64,000 nt of DNA from Tessaracoccus sp. (GCF_016714275.1 NZ_JADJNP010000001.1:1240001-1304000); one strand, 5' to 3'; counted from the stretch's first letter, positions 8,202-18,891 are shown. Notes: generated by a model from the letters alone, not told the origin. Made by a program: numbers and translations.

Positions 8202-9098
8202 TCAAGTCGCCGTCAGGGTGTCGCCGAGGAGACGCAGGGCCTCCTCAGCGACCAGTTCGGGTTCCGTCCCGGGGATCATGTGACTGGAGCGATGGGCCGC
8301 GACGAGCCGCGCACCAGGATGCGCGTCCACGGTCTGACGGTGCGCGCGCATGATGCGCTCATGCATCCGGCGGTTGAGGAAATTGTCTTCCCGTGCGGAG
8401 ATCAGGCTCAACGGGACGGCGTCAAGGACCGGCGGTTCCGCCTTCAGCGCAAGAAGCCCTTCCGCGACGTGCCTGTTCTCCTCGACAGCTGCCCGGGCGG
8501 CGTCGACGGTGCTCGACGCGGCGAGCACGGCACGCAGGAGGTCGCCGGACAGACCAGGCAGTTGCGCCTTCAACGACGGCGCGAGCAAGCGGGCGCGCGC
8601 GAGAGGCACAAGGAGCGCATTCAGGAGGGCATTGGCCCCGCGAGCCCACCGCGACGCATACAGATCGGCGGCATGCTCGTCGCTCGGGTCGACGAGGACC
8701 AGCCCGCTCAGCTGACGACCGTCGGCGATGTGGCGCGCGGTGAACGTCCGCACGATCGGACCGCCCCAACTGTGACCCACGAGAACGAGGCGCCGGTGCG
8801 GGAACGCATCGACGACGGCTGACAGGTCGTCGGCGAGATGCGACAGGTCGCGGGTCTCACCCCTCGCGGGCGTGCTCGCGCCGAATCCGGCGCGCTCGTA
8901 GGCAACCACGCGCACGCGCTGCGCCAACAGCGCGTGAACCGGGCCCCAGTACAGGCCGCTGACGCCGAGCCCACCTTCGAGCACCACCAGATCCTCGCCG
9001 CTGCCCGCGACCATCGCTCGTAGTCGTCGCCCCTTCGGGGCGGCGACGAAGCGGTCGTCTCCGAGGAGACCACGTCCGATCAGCGGCTCGGTATGCAT
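8202..9098 (-). CDS. Alpha/beta hydrolase
   Basis: A 298-residue alpha/beta-hydrolase-fold enzyme. The nucleophile elbow is GHSWGG (Ser of the catalytic triad), preceded by an oxyanion-region VLEGGLGVSG. A late His, probably in AAHRSSHMI, would complete the triad. Substrate unknown; no signal peptide. The ATG at 9098 has an upstream AGGAT ribosome site. It stands alone between two intergenic inverted-repeat regions, so it is probably a single-gene transcript. Confidence 0.88.
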   Translation of the reverse strand: MHTEPLIGRGLLGDDRFVAAPKGRRLRAMVAGSGEDLVVLEGGLGVSGLYWGPVHALLAQRVRVVAYERAGFGASTPARGETRDLSHLADDLSAVVDAFPHRRLVLVGHSWGGPIVRTFTARHIADGRQLSGLVLVDPSDEHAADLYASRWARGANALLNALLVPLARARLLAPSLKAQLPGLSGDLLRAVLAASSTVDAARAAVEENRHVAEGLLALKAEPPVLDAVPLSLISAREDNFLNRRMHERIMRAHRQTVDAHPGARLVAAHRSSHMIPGTEPELVAEEALRLLGDTLTAT

Positions 9099-9157
9099 AC
9101 TGCAGATCCTACAAATGACAGCTCAGCCTCGGCGATCATCGCTAAGTCCACGACCTA

Positions 9158-9235
9158 CATGGAGTTTTGACGCACAAATCGGTCTGTAGTGCCGGATAGG
9201 GCACAGAAGGCCTACTCGTGCGCGAAAACTCCATG
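9158..9235. repeat. 78-bp element bounded by inverted repeats
   Basis: Outer arms CATGGAGTTTT (9158-9168) and AAAACTCCATG (9225-9235) match perfectly over 11 bases and over 16 of 18 if extended (9158-9175 with 9218-9235). Inside is a second hairpin, GTGCC (9189-9193) with GGCAC (9200-9204). It lies between hemW, whose transcript ends here, and the start of the alpha/beta hydrolase gene, both minus strand. It could be a hemW terminator lacking a T-run, or a small mobile-element-like (MITE-type) sequence. Confidence 0.7.
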
Positions 9236-9264
9236 GCTGGTCAGTTCCGCTTTCGCAACAGGTC

Positions 9265-10455
9265 CTAGTCGAGGAGGTCGCGGACGACGCCGTCCGCCAG
9301 GAGCCGGCCCTCGCGGGTCAGGCGCAGGCGACCATCTGCCACGTCCGCGAGGCCCGAAGCGACGACGGCAAGGACACGTTCCCGCTCCGACGGGGTGAGC
9401 ACGTCCACGGGGAGGCCGTCGGCGATGCGGAGTTCCAGCAGGACGCGCTCGACGCGGCGCTCATCGTCGGTCAGGATCTCCCGGGCAAGCGCCGGGGACT
9501 CGCCCGCGGCGAGCGCAGCGATGTAGCTGCGAGGATGCTTGCGGTTCCAGAATCGAACCCCGCCGACGTGCGAGTGCGCGCCCGGGCCGACGCCCCACCA
9601 GTCGCCGCCCCGCCAGTAGGCGAGGCTGTGCCGGCACTCCCCGCCGGGCAGCGACCAGTTGCTGACCTCGTAGTTCGCGAAGCCCAGCGCCGTCAGGGTC
9701 TCCTCAGCCAGCTCGTACTTGTCGGCCAGGTCGTCGTCGTCCGGCATCGCGATCTCGCCGCGCCGGACCTGGCGGGCAAGCCGCGTGCCGTCCTCGACGA
9801 TCAGCGAGTAGGCGCTGACGTGGTCGACAGGCGTCGAAGTGACCGCATCGAGGCTCGCGCGCCAGTCGTCGAGCGATTCGGTCGGCGTGCCGTAGATCAA
9901 GTCGAGGCTGATGTGGTCGAAGCCCGCATCCTTGGCCCATCGCGCGGCGTCAAGGCCGCGGGTGGGGGTGTGGACCCGTTCGAGCACGCGCAACACGTGC
10001 GGCACCACCGACTGCAGCCCGAGTGAGAGCCGCGTGAAGCCGCCCTCCCGCAGCGTCGCGAGGTAGGCAGGGGTCAGCGTCTCCGGATTCGCCTCGGTCG
10101 TGACCTCGGCGTCCGGCGCGAGGTCAAACCTGTCCTGCATGGCCCCCAGCAACCCGGTCAGCGCCTCCGCGGGAAGCATCGTCGGCGTGCCTCCGCCGAA
10201 GAACACCGTCTCGACCCGACGGGAGCCGAGGAGGCGCGCCGCGAGGTCGAGCTCGGCGACAGCTGCTCCGAGGAAGCCGTCCTGGTCGACGTCGCCCAGC
10301 TCGCCCGGCGTGTAGGTGTTGAAGTCGCAGTAGCCGCACCGCACCCGACAGAAGGGCACATGCAGGTAGAGCGAGAGCAGAGCGTCCGGGTTCAGCGCCG
10401 ACGACGGCAACGCGCCATCGGAGGGGGCCGGGTCGCCGGAAGGAAGCTTCGCCAC
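9265..10455 (-). CDS. hemW: Radical SAM haem chaperone HemW (formerly annotated as HemN-like)
   Basis: A 396-residue cytoplasmic radical S-adenosylmethionine protein. The CxxxCxxC iron-sulphur motif appears as CRVRCGYCDF near residue 37, followed by the HemW-typical FGGGTPTML and a C-terminal HemN-like domain. HemW proteins bind haem and are thought to deliver it to targets; they are not coproporphyrinogen dehydrogenases. The start is GTG 10455, the first good start ahead of YLHVPFCR. In relatives hemW sits beside lepA; here about 6 kb of sugar-transport and helicase genes separate them. Confidence 0.95.
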   Translation of the reverse strand: MAKLPSGDPAPSDGALPSSALNPDALLSLYLHVPFCRVRCGYCDFNTYTPGELGDVDQDGFLGAAVAELDLAARLLGSRRVETVFFGGGTPTMLPAEALTGLLGAMQDRFDLAPDAEVTTEANPETLTPAYLATLREGGFTRLSLGLQSVVPHVLRVLERVHTPTRGLDAARWAKDAGFDHISLDLIYGTPTESLDDWRASLDAVTSTPVDHVSAYSLIVEDGTRLARQVRRGEIAMPDDDDLADKYELAEETLTALGFANYEVSNWSLPGGECRHSLAYWRGGDWWGVGPGAHSHVGGVRFWNRKHPRSYIAALAAGESPALAREILTDDERRVERVLLELRIADGLPVDVLTPSERERVLAVVASGLADVADGRLRLTREGRLLADGVVRDLLD

Positions 10456-10567
10456 GACGGTCAGCCTAGACGTCTCGTCGACGTCCCCAGGTCACTGCGA
10501 ATTGCCGACGGCGAAATCAGCGAAACGGTGCTGCCCAGATGGCAAGAACTGTGCCAAGGTGTCACTC

Positions 10568-11860
10568 ATGAACATCAACCGTCGTACCCTCCTGATCGCA
10601 GGCGGAAGCCTGTCCGCCACCGCCGTGCTCGCCGCGTGCGGGTCGAACACCGGCGGGCTGGGCTCCACCCCGTCGCCCACCGGCGGCACCTCCACACCCG
10701 CAGGCCCCAAGGTCGACCTGCAGCAGTGGTACCACGAGTACGGCGAGGCCGGCGTGCGTGAGGCCGTCGAGCGCTTCGCCGCTGAGTACGAGGCCGCGAA
10801 CGTGACCGTGAAATGGGTCCCCGGCGAGTACGGCCAGATCCTCGCGGCGCAGCTCCTGACCGACGACGTCCCCGACGTCTTCGAGGTCGAGCAGGGCGGC
10901 AGCCTCGACATGATCCGCGCCGGCCAGCTGGCCGACCTCACCGACCTCATCGCGCCCTATCTCGCGGAGTTCAACCCCTCGGTCATGAAGCGGTTCACGT
11001 TCGAGGACAAGATCCACGGCATCCCGCAGACCATCGACATGCAGCTGCTGTACTACCGGCCCTCGCTGCTCGAGGCCGCGAACGTCGCCGTGCCCACGAA
11101 CTTCGACGAGCTCGTCGCCGCTGCCAAGGCGGTCAAGACCGCCGATATCGGCGGCTTCTTCGCCGGCAACGACGGCGGCATCGGCGTGCTGGGCACCGTC
11201 TTCATCTGGGCGTCCGGCAACGAGCAGCTCACCGAGGACCGCAGCGCGGTGGCATTCCTGAACGACGACTTCTACAACGCCCTGACCTCCTACCGCGACT
11301 TCCTGAAGTCGGGCGCCGTCGTCGAGGCGGCCTCGGCCGAGTGGTACTCCGGTGACGCCTTCGCCAACGGCGAGGCCGCGTTCCAGTGGGGCGGGCTCTG
11401 GTCGCTGCCGGACATCAAGGCGGCGCACGGCGACGACGTCGGCGTGCTGGCGTTCCCCGCTATGGGCGCGAAGGGTCGCCCGGCCGTCCCGTTCGGCGCG
11501 TTCGGCTCCTGCGTCGCGGCGAAGGGCAAGAACGTCGACGCGGCCAAGGACTTCGTCAAGTGGCTGTGGATCGAGCAGGAGGACAAGCAGGTCGAGTTCT
11601 CCGATGCCTTCGGAACGCACATCCCGGCCAAGGTCGCGCTCGTGCCCAAGGCCACCAAGCTCGCCGACGGCCCCGGTGCCGACGCGGCGAAGTTCGTCTC
11701 TGAGAACGGCTTCGCCAACGACATCATGTGGTCGGGCGCGCTCGGTGCCGCGTACAACGCTGCCGTGAGCAACGTGATCAAGGACGGCAAGGACCCGAAG
11801 AAGGAGTTCGAGGCCGTCGCCAAGGTCGCCGAGACCGAGCTGGCGAAGCTCAAGGGCTGA
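10568..11860 (+). CDS. Sugar ABC transporter substrate-binding lipoprotein
   Basis: A 430-residue extracytoplasmic solute-binding protein of the carbohydrate-uptake (family 1, MalE/UgpB-like) type. The N-terminus has a twin-arginine-like NRRTLLIAGG, a hydrophobic stretch and the lipobox LAAC, then a Gly/Ser/Thr/Pro-rich linker before the folded domain. The ATG at 10568 matches the signal-peptide start; an earlier in-frame start would only add an unlikely extension. First gene of an operon with two permeases. The sugar cannot be read from sequence. Confidence 0.93.
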   Translation: MNINRRTLLIAGGSLSATAVLAACGSNTGGLGSTPSPTGGTSTPAGPKVDLQQWYHEYGEAGVREAVERFAAEYEAANVTVKWVPGEYGQILAAQLLTDDVPDVFEVEQGGSLDMIRAGQLADLTDLIAPYLAEFNPSVMKRFTFEDKIHGIPQTIDMQLLYYRPSLLEAANVAVPTNFDELVAAAKAVKTADIGGFFAGNDGGIGVLGTVFIWASGNEQLTEDRSAVAFLNDDFYNALTSYRDFLKSGAVVEAASAEWYSGDAFANGEAAFQWGGLWSLPDIKAAHGDDVGVLAFPAMGAKGRPAVPFGAFGSCVAAKGKNVDAAKDFVKWLWIEQEDKQVEFSDAFGTHIPAKVALVPKATKLADGPGADAAKFVSENGFANDIMWSGALGAAYNAAVSNVIKDGKDPKKEFEAVAKVAETELAKLKG

Positions 11861-11870
11861 GTCACTCACC

Positions 11871-12833
11871 ATGTCGGCAGCACCGACGACGCCCACAGCC
11901 CCGGCCGCGAGGTCGGGGCTGTGGCATCGGCTCCGTGGACCGCAGGGCCGCAATCTGTGGTTCCTCGCCTTCGTCGCGCCCTTCATCGTCGGCCTGCTGC
12001 TTTTCGTCTACATCCCCATCGTGTGGAGCGCGTATCTCTCCTTCTTCGAGGCACGCAACACCGTCACCCCCACCCGGTTCGTCGGCTGGGACAACTACCG
12101 CTACCTCTTGAACGACCAGCTGTTCCTGAACTCGCTGGTGGTGTTCGTGGTGTTCGCCATCTTCATCGTGCCGCTCACTTACGTGTGCTCGTTGGGCCTC
12201 GCGCTGCTGCTGAACGGGATGAAGTGGGGCCAGGCGTTCTTCCGCTCGGTGTTCTTCATCCCGACGGCGGTGTCCTACGTGATCGCCGCCATCATCTGGC
12301 GCTTCGGCTTCTTCTCCGGGGCGCGGTTCGGCATGGTCAACTCGTTCCTGCGGAACTTCGGCATCGACCCCGTCAATTGGCTGGGCGGCGGGAACAACCT
12401 GTACTGGGTCGCGCTGGTCAGTGTCCGGTTGTGGCTGCAGGTCGGGTTCTACATGATCCTGCTCATCGCGGGGCTCAACAAGATCCCGCCCGAGACCTAT
12501 GAGGCGGCCGCCCTCGACGGCGCGTCCGGCTGGCGGCTGCTGCGGTGGATCACTCTCCCCCAGCTGAAGGCCGCGTCGGCCGCCGTCGTCATGCTGCTGC
12601 TGATCAACGCGTTCCAGGCCTTCGACGAGTTCTACAACATGCTGGGCTCGATCGGCTCGTTCCCGCCATACGGACGCCCGCCGCTCGTGCACCTCTACCT
12701 GATCGCGCTGGGCGGCGGGCAGCAGGACCTGGGCGTCGGCGGGGCGGGAACTATGATCCTGACCGCGCTGATCGTGCTCTTCGGCGTCACGCAGAACTGG
12801 GTGCTGAGCCGCGGCGAGAGGACGGCGCGATGA
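11871..12833 (+). CDS. Sugar ABC transporter permease (MalF/LacF type)
   Basis: A 320-residue inner-membrane permease with about six transmembrane segments starting near residue 27. The EAA loop that docks the ATPase is seen as EAAALDGASGWRLLRWITLP near residue 210. It follows the binding-protein gene by ten bases and overlaps the next permease by four (ATGA), so the importer genes are translationally coupled. No ATPase gene follows; actinobacterial importers of this type commonly share an MsiK-like ATPase encoded elsewhere. Confidence 0.93.
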   Translation: MSAAPTTPTAPAARSGLWHRLRGPQGRNLWFLAFVAPFIVGLLLFVYIPIVWSAYLSFFEARNTVTPTRFVGWDNYRYLLNDQLFLNSLVVFVVFAIFIVPLTYVCSLGLALLLNGMKWGQAFFRSVFFIPTAVSYVIAAIIWRFGFFSGARFGMVNSFLRNFGIDPVNWLGGGNNLYWVALVSVRLWLQVGFYMILLIAGLNKIPPETYEAAALDGASGWRLLRWITLPQLKAASAAVVMLLLINAFQAFDEFYNMLGSIGSFPPYGRPPLVHLYLIALGGGQQDLGVGGAGTMILTALIVLFGVTQNWVLSRGERTAR

Positions 12834-13654
12834 AGAACTCACGGCTCGTCACCGGGCTCCGCTACGGACTTCTGTCCGCGCTCGCGTTGTTCTTCTTGCT
12901 GCCGCTCTACATCATTCTGCGCAACGCGTTTTCCACGCGACAGCTCATCACGTCGCCGCGCTGGCACTGGCTGCCCGACCAGCTGAACCTCACCAACCTG
13001 GAGTCGCTGCTGGCCAACGACTCGATCGGCATTGGGCGCGCGCTCCTCAACTCCGCGATCATGGCGACGCTGCAGACCGGCGGCACGGTGTTCGTCAGCT
13101 TGATGGCAGGCTATGCGCTGGCCCGCTACACGCACCGCCTCGCACGCATCCTCCTCGCGATCACGGTGTTCACGCTGATGGTGCCTGCCGCGACGACGTT
13201 CGTGCCGATGTTCATCATCACCGCACAGCTCGGCTGGATCGACAGCTTCCGCGGCCTCGTCATCCCCGGCATGTTCTCGGCCTTCGCCACCTATCTTTTC
13301 CGACAGTTCTTCCTCGACTTCCCCACCGAGCTGGAGGACGCCGCGCTGATCGACGGCTGCAACCAGTGGGGCGTCTTCTGGCGCGTCGTCGCGCCCAACT
13401 CGCAGGGCATCATCGCCGCCGTCGGGACCATCGTGCTGATCGGCAGTTGGAACGCGTTCCTGTGGCCGTCGCTGATCGGCCGCGACGCCACCCGCACCAT
13501 CCAGGTGGCGCTCAGCCAGTTCATGACCAGCCAGGGCGTGAAGTATCCGGAGCTGTTCATGGGGACGCTCATCGCCGTCGCCCCCATGCTCGTGGTGTTC
13601 CTGTTCCTGCAGCGCTACCTCGTGCAGGGCTTGACCACCTCGGGCATCCGCTGA
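12830..13654 (+). CDS. Sugar ABC transporter permease (MalG type)
   Basis: A 274-residue partner permease with six predicted membrane segments. The EAA loop is EDAALIDGCNQWGVFWRVVA near residue 164. The start ATG 12830 overlaps the previous stop (ATGA), so the two permeases are probably made in equal amounts. It forms the membrane channel with the preceding gene product. The next gene, hrpB, begins two bases after its stop but is functionally unrelated. Confidence 0.93.
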   Translation: MKNSRLVTGLRYGLLSALALFFLLPLYIILRNAFSTRQLITSPRWHWLPDQLNLTNLESLLANDSIGIGRALLNSAIMATLQTGGTVFVSLMAGYALARYTHRLARILLAITVFTLMVPAATTFVPMFIITAQLGWIDSFRGLVIPGMFSAFATYLFRQFFLDFPTELEDAALIDGCNQWGVFWRVVAPNSQGIIAAVGTIVLIGSWNAFLWPSLIGRDATRTIQVALSQFMTSQGVKYPELFMGTLIAVAPMLVVFLFLQRYLVQGLTTSGIR

Positions 13655-13656
13655 CG

Positions 13657-16194
13657 GTGGTATCGCTCTCCGCGCTGGTCGCTGACGGCTGCGGCCTTCC
13701 CTTCGCCGCGGCTTGCACCGCGCTGGCCGACGCCGTCCGGACGCGCCGGGTCGCGGTCGTCGAGGCGCCTCCCGGCACGGGGAAGACGACGCTGGCGCCC
13801 GCCGTCGTCGCGGGCCTCGTGGAGGGCCGCGTCGTCGTCACGCAGCCGCGGCGCGTGGCGGCACGGGCGGCAGCGCGGCGCCTCGCTCACCTGACCGGAA
13901 CCGGCGTTGGCGAGGTCGTCGGCTTCACGGTGCGCGGCGAGCGCGTGGTCGGCGCGGCCGCACGCGTCGAGATGGTGACGCCCGGGGTGCTGCTGCGCCG
14001 GCTGCTGCGCGATCCGGCGCTCGACGGCGTGGGTGCGGTGATCCTCGACGAGGTGCACGAGCGCGGGCTGGACACCGATCTACTGGTCGGCTTGCTCGGC
14101 GAGGTGCGGGAGCTGCGCGACGACCTCGCCGTCGTCGCCATGTCGGCAACCGCCGACGCCGCCGGGCTGGCCACTCTCCTGGGCGGCGACTCCCCCGCGC
14201 CCGTGGTGGGCGTGCCCGCGGAGCCGCATCCCTTGGAGGCGCGGTTCGCGCCCGGGCCGCTGTCTCTCGACGCGCGCGGCGTCACCCGCGACTTCCTCCG
14301 GCACGTGGCCGGGGTCACCGCCGAGGCGTTCGAGGGCAGGCCCGGCGACGGCGACGTGCTGGTGTTCCTGCCGGGCGCGCGGGAGGTGAGGATCGTCGCT
14401 GAGGAGCTCCGTGGGCGGCTGCCAGCCGAGGTTCTGGAACTGCACGGGCAGGTGCCGGGGCGGGACCAGGACAGGGCGATCGCGGGCCGTCGCCCCGGGG
14501 ATGGGTCACGGGTGGTCGTCTCCACGAACCTGGCCGAGTCGTCGGTCACGGTGAACGGGGTCTCCGTGGTCGTCGACGCGGGGCTGTCCCGCGAGCCGCG
14601 ACGCGACGCCTCCCGCGGCATGTCCGGGCTCGTCACCGTGCGGTGCGCCCGGTCGTCGGCGGACCAGCGCGCGGGCCGGGCCGCCCGTCAGGGCCCGGGA
14701 GTGGTGTGGCGGTGCTACGACGAGCCGACCTACCTGGGCCTTCGCCCGCAGGTCACGCCCGAGTCGCAGACGGCGGATCTCACCGGCGCGCTGCTGACGC
14801 TGGCCGCGTGGGGATCCCCGCGCGGCGAAGCGCTGCGGCTGCCATCGCCCTTGCCCGCGGGGTCGGTGCGCGATGACGAGGCTGTCCTGCGGTCGCTGGA
14901 CGCGGTCGACGGCGAGGGCCGAGCCACGCCGTCCGGACGTCGGCTGGCTGAGATCCCCGCCGCCCCGCGCTGGGCGCGCGCGCTCGTCGACGGCGCGGCG
15001 CTGGTCGGGACGCGCCTGGCCGCGGAGGTCGTCGCCGCGGCCGAGCTGGGCGTCTCCGGAGACCTCTCGCGGGAGATCGCACACCTGCGCCGGTCGGGTT
15101 CCCCTGAGGCGCGACGCTGGAAGGCCGAGGCCGACCGGCTGGAACGCCTCGGGCCAACGGCCAAGGGAACGGAAGGTGCCATGAGCCGGGCCGCTGCGAC
15201 GGGCGTCGGCGCAGGCATCGGCTCCGCAGCGGGCGCCGTCGTCGTCCTCGCCTTCCCGGAGCGCGTGGCGCGGAAGGTCGGCGACGTCTACCTGCTCGCC
15301 TCGGGCACCCGGGCTGCGGCCCTGCCCGAGCTTGCAGGCCGCGAGTGGCTCGCCGTCGCCGAGGTGACGAGGGCCGACGGCGTGTCGGCCGCGGGGACCG
15401 GCGCCGTGATCCGGTCGGCGGCGCCCATCGACGAGGCGACCGCCCGCCTGGCCGACCACCTCCTTGCCGAGGAGATCCGGGGCGAGCTCGTCGACGGGCG
15501 GCTCAGGGCTCGGAGGGTCGCGGCATTGGGCGCGATCGAGCTGTCCTCGACGCCGGTCCCGGCACGCGACCTCGGGCCGGACGCGGTGCAGGACCTGATC
15601 CGAGAGCGCGGCCTCGCGTTGTTCGGCTGGTCCGACGAGGCGGACCGGGTCCGTCGTCGGCTTGCGTTACTGCGCCGCGTGCTCGGCGACCCATGGCCGG
15701 ACGTGAGCGACGACGCGCTGCTGGCGCGGCTCGACGACTGGCTCGGCCCGGAGTTGGCGTCGGCGGCGAGCACCGGCAGGCTCGCGGGCATCGACCTCGC
15801 GGCGCCGCTCCGCAGGCTCCTCCCCTGGCCCGAGGCCGGGCGGCTCGACGAGTTGGTCCCGGAACGGTTGGAGGTGCCCAGCGGCTCGCAGATCCGCCTC
15901 GACTACCCACCCCACGACGAGGTCGGGCCGGTCGTCGTCGCCGTGAAACTGCAGGAGTGCTTCGGCCTGGCCGTCTCCCCACGCCTGGTCGACGGCCGGG
16001 TCGATGTCGTCTTCCACCTGCTGTCCCCCGCGAGCCGCCCCCTGGCGATCACCGGCGACCTCGCCTCCTTCTGGTCCGGCCCGTACGCCCAGGTCCGGGC
16101 AGAGATGCGGGGCCGTTACCCCAAGCACCCATGGCCTGAGAACCCCTGGTCAGCCCCGGCAACAGCACGAACCAACCTCCGCCGCCGCCGATGA
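13657..16194 (+). CDS. hrpB: ATP-dependent helicase HrpB
   Basis: An 845-residue DEAH/RHA-family helicase; the family norm is about 810-850. Walker A is APPGTGKTT near residue 37, the DExH box is ILDEVHERG near residue 129, and the SAT motif MSATADA follows. A helicase C-terminal domain, an HA2-like region and the HrpB-specific C-terminal domain (FWSGPYAQVRAEMRGRYPKH) complete it. Nucleic-acid target and role are unsettled in bacteria. The start is taken as GTG 13657, two bases after the permease stop, because homology begins almost at once; no ribosome site is evident, so coupling to the permease is likely. Confidence 0.93.
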   Translation: MVSLSALVADGCGLPFAAACTALADAVRTRRVAVVEAPPGTGKTTLAPAVVAGLVEGRVVVTQPRRVAARAAARRLAHLTGTGVGEVVGFTVRGERVVGAAARVEMVTPGVLLRRLLRDPALDGVGAVILDEVHERGLDTDLLVGLLGEVRELRDDLAVVAMSATADAAGLATLLGGDSPAPVVGVPAEPHPLEARFAPGPLSLDARGVTRDFLRHVAGVTAEAFEGRPGDGDVLVFLPGAREVRIVAEELRGRLPAEVLELHGQVPGRDQDRAIAGRRPGDGSRVVVSTNLAESSVTVNGVSVVVDAGLSREPRRDASRGMSGLVTVRCARSSADQRAGRAARQGPGVVWRCYDEPTYLGLRPQVTPESQTADLTGALLTLAAWGSPRGEALRLPSPLPAGSVRDDEAVLRSLDAVDGEGRATPSGRRLAEIPAAPRWARALVDGAALVGTRLAAEVVAAAELGVSGDLSREIAHLRRSGSPEARRWKAEADRLERLGPTAKGTEGAMSRAAATGVGAGIGSAAGAVVVLAFPERVARKVGDVYLLASGTRAAALPELAGREWLAVAEVTRADGVSAAGTGAVIRSAAPIDEATARLADHLLAEEIRGELVDGRLRARRVAALGAIELSSTPVPARDLGPDAVQDLIRERGLALFGWSDEADRVRRRLALLRRVLGDPWPDVSDDALLARLDDWLGPELASAASTGRLAGIDLAAPLRRLLPWPEAGRLDELVPERLEVPSGSQIRLDYPPHDEVGPVVVAVKLQECFGLAVSPRLVDGRVDVVFHLLSPASRPLAITGDLASFWSGPYAQVRAEMRGRYPKHPWPENPWSAPATARTNLRRRR

Positions 16195-16359
16195 GTCGGC
16201 ATCGAGGACAGAAACTACGCACAGTGGCCGGGTGTGCGTGGATCCTATCCACCTCTACTCCTTCTATCCGCCTATCCGCGTACAGACAACAGCGACCTGT
16301 CACCCGATCGGAGGGGATCCACATGGCAATCGCATACCTGGCTACCCGACCCGATCCAC

Positions 16360-16409
16360 CGCTAACTGGCCGCATCTGGAGAGATCCCTCCAGACGCGGC
16401 CAGTTAGCG
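16360..16409. terminator. Strong hairpin between convergent hrpB and lepA
   Basis: Arms of 22 bases (16360-16381 and 16388-16409) pair with a single mismatch around a 6-base loop, starting CGCTAACTGGCCGC. It has no T-run in either direction, but lies between the 3' ends of hrpB (plus) and lepA (minus), where a bidirectional terminator would be expected. The rest of the 341-base gap (16195-16535) holds a small hairpin GTGGAT/ATCCAC (16238-16252) and a GC hairpin near lepA, with no convincing gene. Confidence 0.6.
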
Positions 16410-16469
16410 CACATTCCGTTCGCTTAGCCGAGTATCCACGCATTTCAGGCGACCATCGTTCCCTGAGGA

Positions 16470-16511
16470 GGCGCCGCGCCGTCTCGCACCCAGCGTGGGG
16501 TCCGCGGCGCC
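16470..16511 (-). terminator. GC-rich hairpin after lepA
   Basis: GGCGCCGCG (16470-16478) pairs with CGCGGCGCC (16503-16511), 25 bases beyond the lepA stop. An inner ACCC/GGGT pairing shortens the loop. No T-run is visible. Position suggests it ends or stabilises the lepA transcript. Confidence 0.45.
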
Positions 16512-16535
16512 GTCGACCGGCTCAGCGAGCAGGGG

Positions 16536-18365
<1,830 letters not shown>

Positions 18366-18421
18366 GCAGTTCCTCATCGGGTGAAAATGGGCAGTGGTCA
18401 GTCTCTCACGGAACCGGAGAT

Positions 18422-18451
18422 TTGGCCGCCTCCGCCACGGTCGGGTAAGCT
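18422..18451 (+). promoter_or_regulatory. Putative rpsT promoter
   Basis: TTGGCC (18422-18427) and TAAGCT (18446-18451) are spaced 18 bases apart, about 60 bases ahead of the rpsT start. The match to the housekeeping consensus is fair. The region also separates rpsT from the divergent lepA gene. Confidence 0.4.
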
Positions 18452-18513
18452 TGATCGTCGCGTGCAAACGCCAGACCGAGTACACCAACATCATCTGTAA
18501 AGAGGCTTGCCCA

Positions 18514-18774
18514 GTGGCGAACATCAAGTCCCAGAAGAAGCGCATTCTCACCAACGAGAAGGCGCGTCAGCGCAACAAGGCCGTCAAGTCGGCTCTCCGC
18601 ACCCACGTGCGCAACGTCCGCACCGCCGTCGCCGCGGGCGACGCCGCGAAGGCCGCGGAGCTGGCTTCGGTCGCGAACCGCGCGCTCGACAAGGCCGTGA
18701 GCAGGGGAGTCATCCACAAGAACCAGGCAGCGAACCGCAAGTCGGCCATCTCGCTGTCCGTCGCCGCTCTCTGA
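18514..18774 (+). CDS. rpsT: 30S ribosomal protein S20
   Basis: An 86-residue basic protein that binds 16S rRNA in the small subunit. It begins VANIKSQKKRILTNEKAR, the classic S20 N-terminus, and has the expected length. The start is GTG 18514 with an AGAGG ribosome site upstream; non-ATG starts are common for rpsT. It is a single-gene unit with its own promoter and strong terminator. Confidence 0.98.
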   Translation: MANIKSQKKRILTNEKARQRNKAVKSALRTHVRNVRTAVAAGDAAKAAELASVANRALDKAVSRGVIHKNQAANRKSAISLSVAAL

Positions 18775-18803
18775 GTCTCGTTCTTTCCTGAACATCCGCA
18801 ACG

Positions 18804-18839
18804 CAGCGCCTTGACCCTCGGTCGTCAAGGCGCTGTTTT
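18804..18839 (+). terminator. Rho-independent terminator of rpsT
   Basis: A perfect 12-base stem, CAGCGCCTTGAC (18804-18815) with GTCAAGGCGCTG (18824-18835), an 8-base loop, then TTTT. It starts 30 bases after the rpsT stop. This is the clearest intrinsic terminator in the window. Confidence 0.93.
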
Positions 18840-18844
18840 GCGTA

Positions 18845-18891
18845 CCCGTCAGCGGTGCGTTCCCGTCAGCGGTGCGTTCCCGTCAGCGGTG
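18845..18891. repeat. Tandem 17-bp repeat overlapping the holA stop
   Basis: Two full copies of CCCGTCAGCGGTGCGTT (18845-18861 and 18862-18878) and a 13-base partial copy (18879-18891). The last copy contains the holA stop codon and final sense codons, so the array appears to have grown out from the 3' end of holA, probably by replication slippage. Confidence 0.85.

Noticed and set aside
16195..16359. Possible small genes in the hrpB-lepA gap, such as a short frame starting at 16191
   Set aside because: No ribosome site, overlaps the hrpB end or hairpins, and no recognisable sequence.
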